A stretch of DNA of 64,000 bases, taken from contig JANMYM010000083.1 in NCBI GenBank assembly GCA_031382085.1, positions 124,001 through 188,000 on the forward strand, written 5' to 3'. The notes under the pieces were generated by a model. That model did no database searches. It had not been told where the DNA came from and saw nothing but the letters and a program-made list of their open reading frames with translations. A program made the translations under genes and the position numbers. Shown in pieces: positions 35,898 to 43,565 of this stretch (position 1 is the stretch's first letter; each line of letters starts with the position of its first letter). The DNA comes from UBA964 sp031382085. Lineage in GTDB: Bacteria > Pseudomonadota > Gammaproteobacteria > Steroidobacterales > Steroidobacteraceae.

Positions 35898-36223
35898 AAA
35901 CCACCTGGTTTGGAATTGTCATGCTCACGTTGCTGTCGTTAGGGTCGCTGGTGGCCCTGTCGGTTGATGCTCCTGTCAAGAAGCCAGCTGCGGACCCGCC
36001 GGCGGCTGCAGCGCCTGCGCCAACGGCTCCTGCGCCAGCAGCTCCAGCGGCACCACCCGCCGTGCCGGCGAACGACAGTCGCGTGGATGAGCCGACCGAC
36101 GCAGACAAGAAAGACCCGGACGGAGGATTCCTGCCGGCGCCGCTGAGCGACAAGCAGATGGATTTGCCGCCGGAAATGCGCGGCACCGCCGATTTTGATA
36201 TCAGCTTTCCGATCGACATCTGA
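35894..36223 (+). CDS. Small Pro/Ala-rich exported or membrane-anchored protein
   Basis: 109 residues. A hydrophobic helix (residues 4-23, WFGIVMLTLLSLGSLVALSV) acts as signal or anchor. It is followed by a Pro/Ala-rich rod (about 28-58) and an acidic tail ending MRGTADFDISFPIDI. The start overlaps the stop of the PEGA/FGE gene (ATGA, 35894-35897), and the ExbB-like gene begins 16 bp downstream, so its product is probably made in step with both. The form (anchor, rigid spacer, conserved-looking tail) resembles small coupling subunits of envelope machines. No family recognised. Confidence 0.68.
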   Translation: MKTTWFGIVMLTLLSLGSLVALSVDAPVKKPAADPPAAAAPAPTAPAPAAPAAPPAVPANDSRVDEPTDADKKDPDGGFLPAPLSDKQMDLPPEMRGTADFDISFPIDI

Positions 36224-36239
36224 AACGGAACCGCCGCCC

Positions 36240-37037
36240 ATGAATCGCAAGAACTCCAATGAATTTGTCTTCAGCCTGATCGCGCTCGCGATCTGCGTGG
36301 CCATCGTGCACTCCATTTACGTGCTGCATGTGCGGCCGACGGCGCAGGCAATCCTCGTGGAGCAGCGCGCCGCGGCAGCGCGCGACCGCAGCTATGTGTC
36401 GGAACGCAGCATCTATGTGGTCGTCAAGGACTATGAACAGGAATCGGAGATCATCCTGTTGTTATGGGCGCTGGCGCTGCTCGCCTACAAGGGCCAGCGC
36501 CAGGGCCGCGAGCGCCGGGTTCTGGACGCCGGCGTGCTGAAACTTCCGGAGGGCCTGAAGATCCTGCCCGAGGATACGCGGGAGTACGCGCGGCAAATCG
36601 AGGCACTGCCGCCCGAGCAGCGACAGATGCTGGTGCCGCGCGCGTTGTCGGCGGCGCTGGCGCGTTTTGGCGCAACCCGCAATGTCCAGGATGTCTCCAC
36701 CGTGGCGCACGGCATTTGTCTGTCGGAAGCCGATCGGCTCGATTCGGAACTGTCGATGCTGCGCTACATCGCCTGGGCCATTCCGGCTATCGGCTTCATT
36801 GGCACGGTGCGCGGCATCGGCGATGCGCTGGCTGAAGCGCATAGAGCGGTGACTGGCGACATTTCGGGCGTTACCGAGGGCCTCGGCGTGGCATTCAACT
36901 CGACGCTGATTGCGCTGCTGCTGTCGATTCTGCTGATGTTTCTGCTGCAGCACCTGCAGTTGCTGCAGGAACGGCTGGTGTTGGACAGCGAGACCTACCT
37001 CGACCAGGCGATCATCCGCAACATGCAGTCACGTTAG
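36240..37037 (+). CDS. MotA/TolQ/ExbB-type proton channel protein
   Basis: 265 residues from the ATG at 36240; the longer frame upstream overlaps the previous gene. Four hydrophobic stretches: 9-28, 70-84, about 174-192 and about 214-237. The last two carry the family core: IPAIGFIGTVRGIGDAL (GTVxGI) and VTEGLGVAFNSTLIALLLSI, with the polar FNST matching the channel Thr region of MotA/ExbB. Family members form pentamers around two ExbD/TolR/MotB helices and convert proton flow to motion. The locus has no ordinary ExbD, but the two vWA proteins downstream have an ExbD-like N-terminus. It ends with CGT-TAG inside a YGTTAGS word. Confidence 0.87.
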   Translation: MNRKNSNEFVFSLIALAICVAIVHSIYVLHVRPTAQAILVEQRAAAARDRSYVSERSIYVVVKDYEQESEIILLLWALALLAYKGQRQGRERRVLDAGVLKLPEGLKILPEDTREYARQIEALPPEQRQMLVPRALSAALARFGATRNVQDVSTVAHGICLSEADRLDSELSMLRYIAWAIPAIGFIGTVRGIGDALAEAHRAVTGDISGVTEGLGVAFNSTLIALLLSILLMFLLQHLQLLQERLVLDSETYLDQAIIRNMQSR

Positions 37038-37054
37038 GCTAACAGACGACGCAA

Positions 37055-38383
37055 ATGACAAACTGGGCGTTGGAACTCGATGATCGAACGCTGGCCACCG
37101 CGGCCGATGGTGTTGTGCAGGACAGTGGCGGAGGCGCGCCGGCCGGCGCGCGCCGCGACAGCAATGCGGTCCGGCACTGGTACGATTTCGCCGCGGCGCG
37201 GCGGCCCGGGCCGCAGATTCTGGCGGCCGTCGATGCCGATCTCGACGCGCGCCTGCACAGTGCTGCCGGCGCGCTGCGCATCGCGACGCCACCGCGCTTT
37301 GAACCGCCGGCGCTTGGGCAATTGCTGGGACTGTTGCGCAGCAAGGGTCGAAACGTCGCCGCGTTCATCGACACGGCGACGCTCAGTGCCGCCGCGCTGG
37401 GCGCGCAACGCAGCGCGCTGGTCGTCGACTTCGGGCTTCTGCATCTGGCGGTCGCGCGGGTCGACATCATCGCCAGCGAGAACGGACCTGTGGCGCAGCG
37501 TCGGCGGGTTCTGGTGGGCGAGCGCGGCGGCTTGTTGGGTCTGGTTGACCTGTGGCTCGATCTTGTCAGCGATGCGATGGTGAGGCGCACACGATTTGAT
37601 CCGCTGCATGATGCCGCCACCGAAGCCAGTCTGCTGCATGCACTGCCACAGCTCGCACGTACCGCGGCGCGCGCGGGCGAGTCGACCGTGCGCGTCGAGC
37701 ATGCCGGGCAACAGTACGCGGTGACGCTCAGCCGCGATCAGTTTGCGACGCCGGCGCAACCGCTGTTTCGCGAGCTCGCGGGACTGCTGCATGAACTGCG
37801 GCCAGCGGGCGCAGCGCTGAGCATAGTCGTCCCGCACGCGCTGGCCGAATTGCCGGGGCTGCGCGAGTCGCTGGAGATTTTTGCCGGCTGCGAATTGTGC
37901 GTGATTCCGGACGGCTTCGCCGCCTGCGCGGCCAGCGTTCTGACGGACGATGAAGTCGCGGCGGCGGGCGTGCGCCTGCTGCGCCGCCTGCCGGTGCGCG
38001 CGCAGCCGCAACTGCTGGCGCTGACCGACAGTCGTTTGTTAGGTATTGGTGGCACCGGCGACATGAGCCCGACGCATGTATTGTACGGCGGCAAGGCACT
38101 GCAGCTGGCGGGCGTCGGTATCGAAGTAGGGCGCGATCCGGCCAATCGCGGCATTGTCCTGCCCGATGGTCTGGCGGGCGTATCGCGGTTTCATTGCAGC
38201 CTGCGACGCGATTCAGATGCCGTGGTCCTGGTTGACTACAGTCGTTTCGGCACCCAGGTCAACGGTGAGCGCGTGGCTGGACGCGTGCGACTGCGCGCCG
38301 GCGATGCGATTCGAATTGGCGACCCGGGCATTGAGCTCAACCTGATTGCGGTGGACGGCGAGCGTGCGGCGCCGCAAGGTTGA
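37055..38383 (+). CDS. Hsp70/actin-like domain fused to a C-terminal FHA domain
   Basis: 442 residues, no signal or membrane segment. Residues 1-320 show degenerate Hsp70/actin-fold features: ALVVDFGLLHLAVARVDI at the second phosphate-loop position, LSRDQFATPAQPLFREL, and SIVVPHALAELPGLRESLE where Hsp70 has its GGxSRxP segment. The nucleotide-binding Gly residues are weak, so ATPase activity is uncertain. The FHA domain (about 358-430) has VGRDPANRGIVL, GVSRFHCSL and SRFGTQVNGERV, including the Arg, Ser and His/Asn positions used to read phosphothreonine. It probably links the locus kinase to the channel/vWA proteins. It overlaps the vWA gene by 20 bp. Confidence 0.8.
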   Translation: MTNWALELDDRTLATAADGVVQDSGGGAPAGARRDSNAVRHWYDFAAARRPGPQILAAVDADLDARLHSAAGALRIATPPRFEPPALGQLLGLLRSKGRNVAAFIDTATLSAAALGAQRSALVVDFGLLHLAVARVDIIASENGPVAQRRRVLVGERGGLLGLVDLWLDLVSDAMVRRTRFDPLHDAATEASLLHALPQLARTAARAGESTVRVEHAGQQYAVTLSRDQFATPAQPLFRELAGLLHELRPAGAALSIVVPHALAELPGLRESLEIFAGCELCVIPDGFAACAASVLTDDEVAAAGVRLLRRLPVRAQPQLLALTDSRLLGIGGTGDMSPTHVLYGGKALQLAGVGIEVGRDPANRGIVLPDGLAGVSRFHCSLRRDSDAVVLVDYSRFGTQVNGERVAGRVRLRAGDAIRIGDPGIELNLIAVDGERAAPQG

Positions 38384-39458
38384 AGTATTCAGCCTGTCGT
38401 TTCTCGACGTCATCTGCTGCGGCTTTGGCGCCGTGGTTCTGTTCTACACCATCATCGTTTCGCAGACCGGTATCGAGCGCATACGACGCACCAATGACCT
38501 GACCGGCGAGGTGCGCAAGCTCGAAGAGGAAGTCATCAACGGCACCCGCAATCTGGTGGTGCTGCGCAATACACTGCAAAAGACCCAAAGCGAAACGGTG
38601 AGTGCAAGTTCACGCGCTACGCGGCTGCTGGACACGCTGCAGCGTCAGCGCGAAGACAGCGCCGTGTTCGCGGCCGACAGCGTGGCGCGGCGCGCACGCA
38701 TTGAAAAACTGAAGGCCGACCTGCGCGCGCTGGAGGAAGGCACGCGACGGCTCGAGGCCTCCGTGGTCGATGTTCCGCCACCGGTCGAGCAGCAGGGCGG
38801 TGGCAAGGTCATGGCGCCGCGTCGCTACATCACCGGCCTGACCATCAAGGGGCGCCGTGTGCTCATTTTGTTAGATATCTCGGCGAGCATGATGGATGCC
38901 GACGTCGTCGAAGTCATCCGGCTGCGCAATACCAACGAGGCGGTGCGGCGCGCGGCGCGTAAATGGCGGCGCACGCTGGAGATCGTCGACTGGCTTACCG
39001 CGCAAATGCAGAGCGGCAAGCAGTACCAAGTCTACGGTTTCAACACCGGCGCCGGCCCGATTCTGCCGGACACGCGCGGTAGCTGGCTGAGTGGCGGCGA
39101 CGTGAGCCAGCAGAAGAAGCTGATGGATACACTCGACAATCTGACGCCCAAAGGTGGCACCAGCCTGATCAATGCATTTACCGCGTCACGCGGACTGATC
39201 CCCACCGCCGATCAGATTATTCTCATCACCGATGGCTTGCCGACACAGGGCGCTACGCCACCGGTACTTTCCAGGCTGGTGGCGACGCCGGCGCGCGCCA
39301 GGTTTTTCGATGATGCCGCCAAGGCCTACGGCAAATTGGCCCCGGTGGATGTGGTGCTGATGCCGATGATCGGCGACAACCAGGCGCCGTACCGCTTCTG
39401 GGGCCTGGCGCGCCGCACCGGCGGTGCGTTCATCATGCCCTCCAGGGACTGGCCCTGA
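38364..39458 (+). CDS. ExbD/TolR-like membrane-anchored von Willebrand A protein (vWA-1)
   Basis: 364 residues from the GTG at 38364; the TTG at 38346 is possible, but the shorter form matches the N-terminus of the next protein. Order: basic MRRRK, membrane helix with EVFSLSFLD (E7, D15), periplasmic coiled coil (about 40-135), vWA domain (about 165-360). The metal site is complete: DISAS at D171, GGTS, and ITDG. E-x7-D at the start of the helix has the same spacing as EINVTPLVD in TolR/ExbD, whose Asp carries the proton. This suggests a force-transducing subunit with a vWA head. It overlaps the FHA gene by 20 bp and is followed 4 bp later by vWA-2. Confidence 0.83.
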   Translation: MRRRKVEVFSLSFLDVICCGFGAVVLFYTIIVSQTGIERIRRTNDLTGEVRKLEEEVINGTRNLVVLRNTLQKTQSETVSASSRATRLLDTLQRQREDSAVFAADSVARRARIEKLKADLRALEEGTRRLEASVVDVPPPVEQQGGGKVMAPRRYITGLTIKGRRVLILLDISASMMDADVVEVIRLRNTNEAVRRAARKWRRTLEIVDWLTAQMQSGKQYQVYGFNTGAGPILPDTRGSWLSGGDVSQQKKLMDTLDNLTPKGGTSLINAFTASRGLIPTADQIILITDGLPTQGATPPVLSRLVATPARARFFDDAAKAYGKLAPVDVVLMPMIGDNQAPYRFWGLARRTGGAFIMPSRDWP

Positions 39459-39462
39459 CACC

Positions 39463-40506
39463 ATGGCTACCCGTCTGCGCCGCCGCGATACCGAAGTGTT
39501 CAGCCTGTCGTTCCTCGACTGCATATGCTGCGGCTTCGGCGCGATCATCCTGCTGCTGGTGATTTCGGAATTCGGCGAGCCGGTGGTGATCGAGAAGAGC
39601 CGTAAAAACATGCAGCAGCAGCTGCTCGATCTGCAGAAGCAGTTGTTCGAGATCCGCGGTGAGACCGACCAGCTCAACCGGCAGATGCAGGGCCGCGTGG
39701 ATCTGCTGCTGAAGGCGAAGCAGAACCTGGCGCGGGCGGCGGGTGACATGACCAGCATCCAGGGGCAGTACAAGGCCTCGCGCAGCGACTCGTCGGTCAG
39801 TACCATCGTCGAATCGGCACTGGCCGCCGAATTCCAGAGCCTGTCCTCGGAACAGGAGAAATTGTTAGCCAAGTCGCGCGAACGGCGGCGCATACGCACC
39901 GATGCGGTCGGCGGCATTCCAGTCGACAGCCAGTACATCATCTTTGTGGTCGACACCTCGGGCAGCATGCAGAGCGCGCACTGGGAAACGGCCAATGAAG
40001 TGATGCGCGAGGTGCTCGACATCTACCCCAAGGTCAAGGGACTGCAGATTCTCGACGACAACGGCAAGGAGATGTTCGGTGGTACCCGTGGCACCTGGCT
40101 GACCGACAGTCCGCGGCAGCGGACCCAGATCGTGGAGCGTATGAAGACCTGGCAGCCGTTCAGCGATTCGGATCCCTCGGACGGCATTGAAATCGCGATC
40201 CGCACCTACTGGGCGCCGGACAAGCGCATCAGCCTTTATGTGATGGGGGATGAGTTCACCGGCCGCTCGATCCAGGCCGCGATCGACAGCGTGACCAAGG
40301 TGAACAAGACCGACGAGCAGGGGCGGCGCCGGGTCCGCATCCATGCCATTGGCTTTCCCGAGGGGGGCATGGCGCCATTTACAAACATCCGTTTTTCCGC
40401 CCTAATGCGGGCCATGTGCGAACAGAACAACGGCACCTTTGTGGGCATTACCAAGGAAAAATACTGCGCCGTCAAATTCAACGGTCAGTGCGTGACGGGC
40501 GAATGA
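39463..40506 (+). CDS. ExbD/TolR-like membrane-anchored von Willebrand A protein (vWA-2)
   Basis: 347 residues from the ATG at 39463. It is a paralogue of vWA-1: MATRLRRRDT, then EVFSLSFLDCICCGFGAIIL (E11, D19), a periplasmic coiled coil (about 45-140) and a vWA domain (about 155-340). DTSGS (D164) is intact. The Thr motif of the metal site is replaced by DPSDG and the third motif reads LYVMGDEFTG, so metal binding may be altered. Two different paralogues fit the two ExbD/MotB-type subunits per pentameric channel, so a heterodimer is possible. The gene lies between vWA-1 and a lipoprotein with 4-bp gaps on both sides. Confidence 0.83.
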   Translation: MATRLRRRDTEVFSLSFLDCICCGFGAIILLLVISEFGEPVVIEKSRKNMQQQLLDLQKQLFEIRGETDQLNRQMQGRVDLLLKAKQNLARAAGDMTSIQGQYKASRSDSSVSTIVESALAAEFQSLSSEQEKLLAKSRERRRIRTDAVGGIPVDSQYIIFVVDTSGSMQSAHWETANEVMREVLDIYPKVKGLQILDDNGKEMFGGTRGTWLTDSPRQRTQIVERMKTWQPFSDSDPSDGIEIAIRTYWAPDKRISLYVMGDEFTGRSIQAAIDSVTKVNKTDEQGRRRVRIHAIGFPEGGMAPFTNIRFSALMRAMCEQNNGTFVGITKEKYCAVKFNGQCVTGE

Positions 40507-40510
40507 CCGC

Positions 40511-41215
40511 GTGCCGCCAGGATCGAATCTTTTGTTAGGTTGCAGGGCGTTGGTCGCGCTGGCGGCAGGCTTGCTGGCCAGTTGTGGTGGTATCAAGGTC
40601 GCACCCACGCCGTCGCTGCCACGCGCGTTGATTCAAAAACTGCCGCTCAAGGTCGGCGTGGTGGTCGCGCAGGACATGCTCGATTACAAACACCTGGAAA
40701 CGCGCGGCGGCGTGGCCTGGGAAGTCACCCTGGGTCCCGGTCACCAGAAGTTCGCCATGGATACATTGAGCGCCGCTTTTGCCAGCGCGCAGCAGTTTCG
40801 CACCCTGGATGCCGCCAAGGCGGCAAAAGACCTGGCGGTGATATTTGAGCCGCGGATCGAGCAGTACTCGTTTGCGACGGCGCGCGATACCGGCAGCAAT
40901 TATTATGCGGCAACCCTGCAATACCGCATCCACGTCTACAACCCGGCCGGCGAGCGGGTTGATTCATACTCGCTGACCGGCTATGGCAACAGTATCGTGG
41001 GTGGCGCGATGTCGGGCAGCGATGAGCCCATGATCGCAGCGACCAGCAATGCGATGCGTGACGCCGCCGCCAAGTTCATGGTGCAGTTTCCTGAGCAAAA
41101 ACTGGCGCAACAACTGCGGAAGGGCGAACCGTTGTTAGCGCAGGTCGCCGGCGGCAACGCGATCGACGCGTTGGCGTTCATCGAGGCGGTTCCGATCAAA
41201 GATCAGACTGACTGA
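40511..41215 (+). CDS. Lipoprotein closing the vWA/ExbB locus
   Basis: 234 residues from a GTG start 4 bp after vWA-2. GLLASC is the lipobox. The mature part is alpha/beta (LPLKVGVVVAQDML, GPGHQKFAMDTLSAAF, LQYRIHVYNPAGERVDSYSLTG), similar in style to DUF4136-like or LPS-assembly-type lipoproteins that gather at the outer membrane. It may be the outer-membrane partner of the vWA heads, judged only from operon position. The MFS gene follows 16 bp later and may be read through from the same transcript. Confidence 0.75.
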   Translation: MPPGSNLLLGCRALVALAAGLLASCGGIKVAPTPSLPRALIQKLPLKVGVVVAQDMLDYKHLETRGGVAWEVTLGPGHQKFAMDTLSAAFASAQQFRTLDAAKAAKDLAVIFEPRIEQYSFATARDTGSNYYAATLQYRIHVYNPAGERVDSYSLTGYGNSIVGGAMSGSDEPMIAATSNAMRDAAAKFMVQFPEQKLAQQLRKGEPLLAQVAGGNAIDALAFIEAVPIKDQTD

Positions 41216-41231
41216 GTCGACAGGGACGGTT

Positions 41232-42446
41232 ATGACCCAGCCAGGGATGGTTGAGCCGCGACGCTCGACGCTGATTTTTATTTTTGTCACCGTGGTGCTC
41301 GACGTGCTGGCGCTCGGCATCATCATTCCGGTGTTACCCAACCTCGTCAAGCTGTTCGAGGGTGGCAACACCGCGTCGGCCGCGCGCGTGGTCGGATTGA
41401 TGGGATTTCTTGGCGCTGCGATCCAGTTGTTCGCGGCACCGGTGTTAGGAGCGCTGTCGGACCGTTTCGGCCGCCGGCCAATCATCCTGTTCTCCTGTTT
41501 TGGACTTGCGATCAGCTACATCATGATCGCCAGCGCAAGCTCGCTTGCATGGTTGTTTGCGGCGCGAGTGGTAACCGGCATCGCCTCGGCCAGCTATGCA
41601 ACAGCCAGCGCCTATATTGCGGACGTCACCCCGGCGGAAAAACGCGCCGCCAGCTTCGGCATGCTGGGCGCGGCGTTTGGCATGGGGTTCGTTGCCGGAC
41701 CCGCACTGGGCGGCGTGTTGGGTGGCATTTCGCTGCAGTTGCCGTTCTGGGTCGCTGCCGCGCTGTGCATGGCCAATTTTTTCTATGGAATGTTTGTCTT
41801 ACCGGAGTCCCTGGCGCCCGCACGGCGTACCAGAGCAGTCGACTGGCTCAGGGCCAATCCGCTGGGCGCGCTCAAGCTGCTGTCCGGTCATCCCGGCCTG
41901 CTGGTTTTGGCGGTGATTTTCCTGATATTCGCGATTTCGCACGATGTCATGCCCAGCACGTTCGTACTCTATGGCGGCGAACGCTACGGCTGGACGACTC
42001 GGGATGTCGGCTTTGTGCTCGGCGCGATCGGCATTGCCACAGCGGTGGTGCAGGGCGGCCTGGTGCGGCCGCTCGGCCGGTTGTTAGGTGAGCGGGGCGC
42101 ACTGTTGGCCGGGCTGCTGGCCGGTGTCGTCGGCTTCACCCTGTATGGGCTCGCTCCGGTAGGCGGGATGTTCCTGGCAGCGGTGCCGATACAGGCGTTG
42201 TGGGGCATTTCCGGGCCGTCGATCCAGGGCATGATGAGTCACAAGGTAGGCTCGTCGGAGCAGGGACAATTGCAGGGCGCAATCACCTCGATGCGAGCCA
42301 TTGGTGGAATCCTTGGACCGCTGATTTTCACCAACGCCTTCAGTTTCGGCCTGATCATGCAACCGGCGGTGCCGGGTTTGGCACTCTTTTTCGGCGCCGC
42401 GTTGCTGGCGGTTGCAGCTTTTATCAGTTGGCGCGCGGCGCGTTAG
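41232..42446 (+). CDS. TetA-like MFS transporter (DHA1)
   Basis: 404 residues, about twelve helices. VVLDVLALGIIIPVLPNLV in helix 1, GALSDRFGRRPIIL (motif A, residues about 73-86) and GPALGGVLGG (motif C of antiporters) identify a drug/H+ antiporter of the Tet group. The natural substrate is unknown and resistance cannot be inferred. It sits between the envelope locus and DUF2891/nucleoside genes with short gaps, so it may belong functionally to the nucleoside operon. Confidence 0.86.
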   Translation: MTQPGMVEPRRSTLIFIFVTVVLDVLALGIIIPVLPNLVKLFEGGNTASAARVVGLMGFLGAAIQLFAAPVLGALSDRFGRRPIILFSCFGLAISYIMIASASSLAWLFAARVVTGIASASYATASAYIADVTPAEKRAASFGMLGAAFGMGFVAGPALGGVLGGISLQLPFWVAAALCMANFFYGMFVLPESLAPARRTRAVDWLRANPLGALKLLSGHPGLLVLAVIFLIFAISHDVMPSTFVLYGGERYGWTTRDVGFVLGAIGIATAVVQGGLVRPLGRLLGERGALLAGLLAGVVGFTLYGLAPVGGMFLAAVPIQALWGISGPSIQGMMSHKVGSSEQGQLQGAITSMRAIGGILGPLIFTNAFSFGLIMQPAVPGLALFFGAALLAVAAFISWRAAR

Positions 42447-42452
42447 ACTGCG

Positions 42453-43565
42453 GTGATGAAGCGCCTGTGCACTCGCCGGACCGCTCTTTGGGTACTTGCG
42501 ACCAGCCTGCAGGTGCCGCTGGTGAGTGCGGCTACTGCTGCAGCGCCCGCCGGCGCAGTGACGGCCGATGCTGCCGGCCGGTTTGTGACGCTGGCGCTCG
42601 CCTGCGTGCACCAGGAATACCCTAACAAAATCGGCCACACCATGGCCAGCGACCGCGACGCGCTGCCGCCACGCCTGCTGACCCCGGCCTTTTACGGTTG
42701 CTATGACTGGCATTCTGCCGTGCATGGACACTGGCTGCTGGCGCGCGCGGCGCGGCGCTGGCCTGCGGCAGCCTTTGCGGCCGACGCCCGTGCGGCGCTG
42801 CAACGCAGCCTGAGCGCCGACAACATCGCTGCCGAGTTGAATTATTACGTCGGCGCTGGCCGCGAATCATTTGAGCGTCCCTACGGTCTCGCCTGGTTGT
42901 TAGCATTGGCGACAGAACTGCGCCGCTGGAATGATCCGCAGGCGGCCCAGTGGTCGCGCAATCTGGAACCGCTGGAAACCAGAGTGGCCAGCCGTTTGGC
43001 GGACTGGTTGCCGAAGCTGCACTATCCGATACGCAGCGGCGAGCACAGTCAGACAGCCTTCGCGCTCGCACTGATCCGCGACTGGGCGGTCGCGCGCGAC
43101 CAACCGGAGATGCGCAAGCTTGTGGACGCAAGAGCGACTGAGTTCTATCTGCGGGACCGCGACTGCCCCATGAGCTATGAACCCTCGGGTGAGGACTTTC
43201 TGTCGCCCTGCCTCGCTGAGGCCGACCTGATGCGCCGGGTGCTGGCACCGGGTGCATTTGCGGGCTGGTTGACTGGTTTTCTGCCGCAGTTGCAGCGCGC
43301 CGACGCGCGCTGGTTGCAACCGGCAATCGTTACGGATCGCGAAGATCCAAAGCTTGCGCACCTCGATGGCCTGAATTTGAGCCGCGCCTGGATGCTGCAG
43401 GGCATCGCCGCAGGCCTGCCGCGGGGCGATCCACGGCGCGACAGGCTGCTGCTCAATGCATCCAGGCACGCCAATGCCGCGTTGCCGTGGGTCACCGGTG
43501 AGCACTACAGTGGCGGTCACTGGCTCGGGACTTTCGCGCTGTATCTAGTCACAATTGCGCCATGA
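42453..43565 (+). CDS. DUF2891 exported protein
   Basis: 370 residues; adjacent GTG (42453) and ATG (42456) starts. A signal peptide of about 26 residues (ending VSAAT) precedes an all-helical domain. The family motifs are CVHQEYPNKIGH, PAFYGCYDWHSAVHGHW, RPYGLAWLL and HLDGLNLSRAW. The fold resembles six-hairpin glycosidases, with conserved Asp, His and Trp, but no activity is established. It overlaps the nucleoside hydrolase gene by 4 bp, which suggests a related role in breaking down an extracellular sugar compound. Confidence 0.85.
   Translation: MMKRLCTRRTALWVLATSLQVPLVSAATAAAPAGAVTADAAGRFVTLALACVHQEYPNKIGHTMASDRDALPPRLLTPAFYGCYDWHSAVHGHWLLARAARRWPAAAFAADARAALQRSLSADNIAAELNYYVGAGRESFERPYGLAWLLALATELRRWNDPQAAQWSRNLEPLETRVASRLADWLPKLHYPIRSGEHSQTAFALALIRDWAVARDQPEMRKLVDARATEFYLRDRDCPMSYEPSGEDFLSPCLAEADLMRRVLAPGAFAGWLTGFLPQLQRADARWLQPAIVTDREDPKLAHLDGLNLSRAWMLQGIAAGLPRGDPRRDRLLLNASRHANAALPWVTGEHYSGGHWLGTFALYLVTIAP

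Noticed and set aside
40241..40263. GDEFTG in vWA-2 resembling a GGDEF cyclase motif
   Set aside because: It lies inside the vWA fold with no other GGDEF-domain motifs; chance match at the third vWA motif.
28223..41215. Type VI secretion or Zorya defence as an explanation of the kinase/FHA/ExbB locus
   Set aside because: No Tss core genes and no ZorB (OmpA-type peptidoglycan-binding), ZorC, ZorD or ZorE-like genes are present; only the channel type is shared with Zorya.
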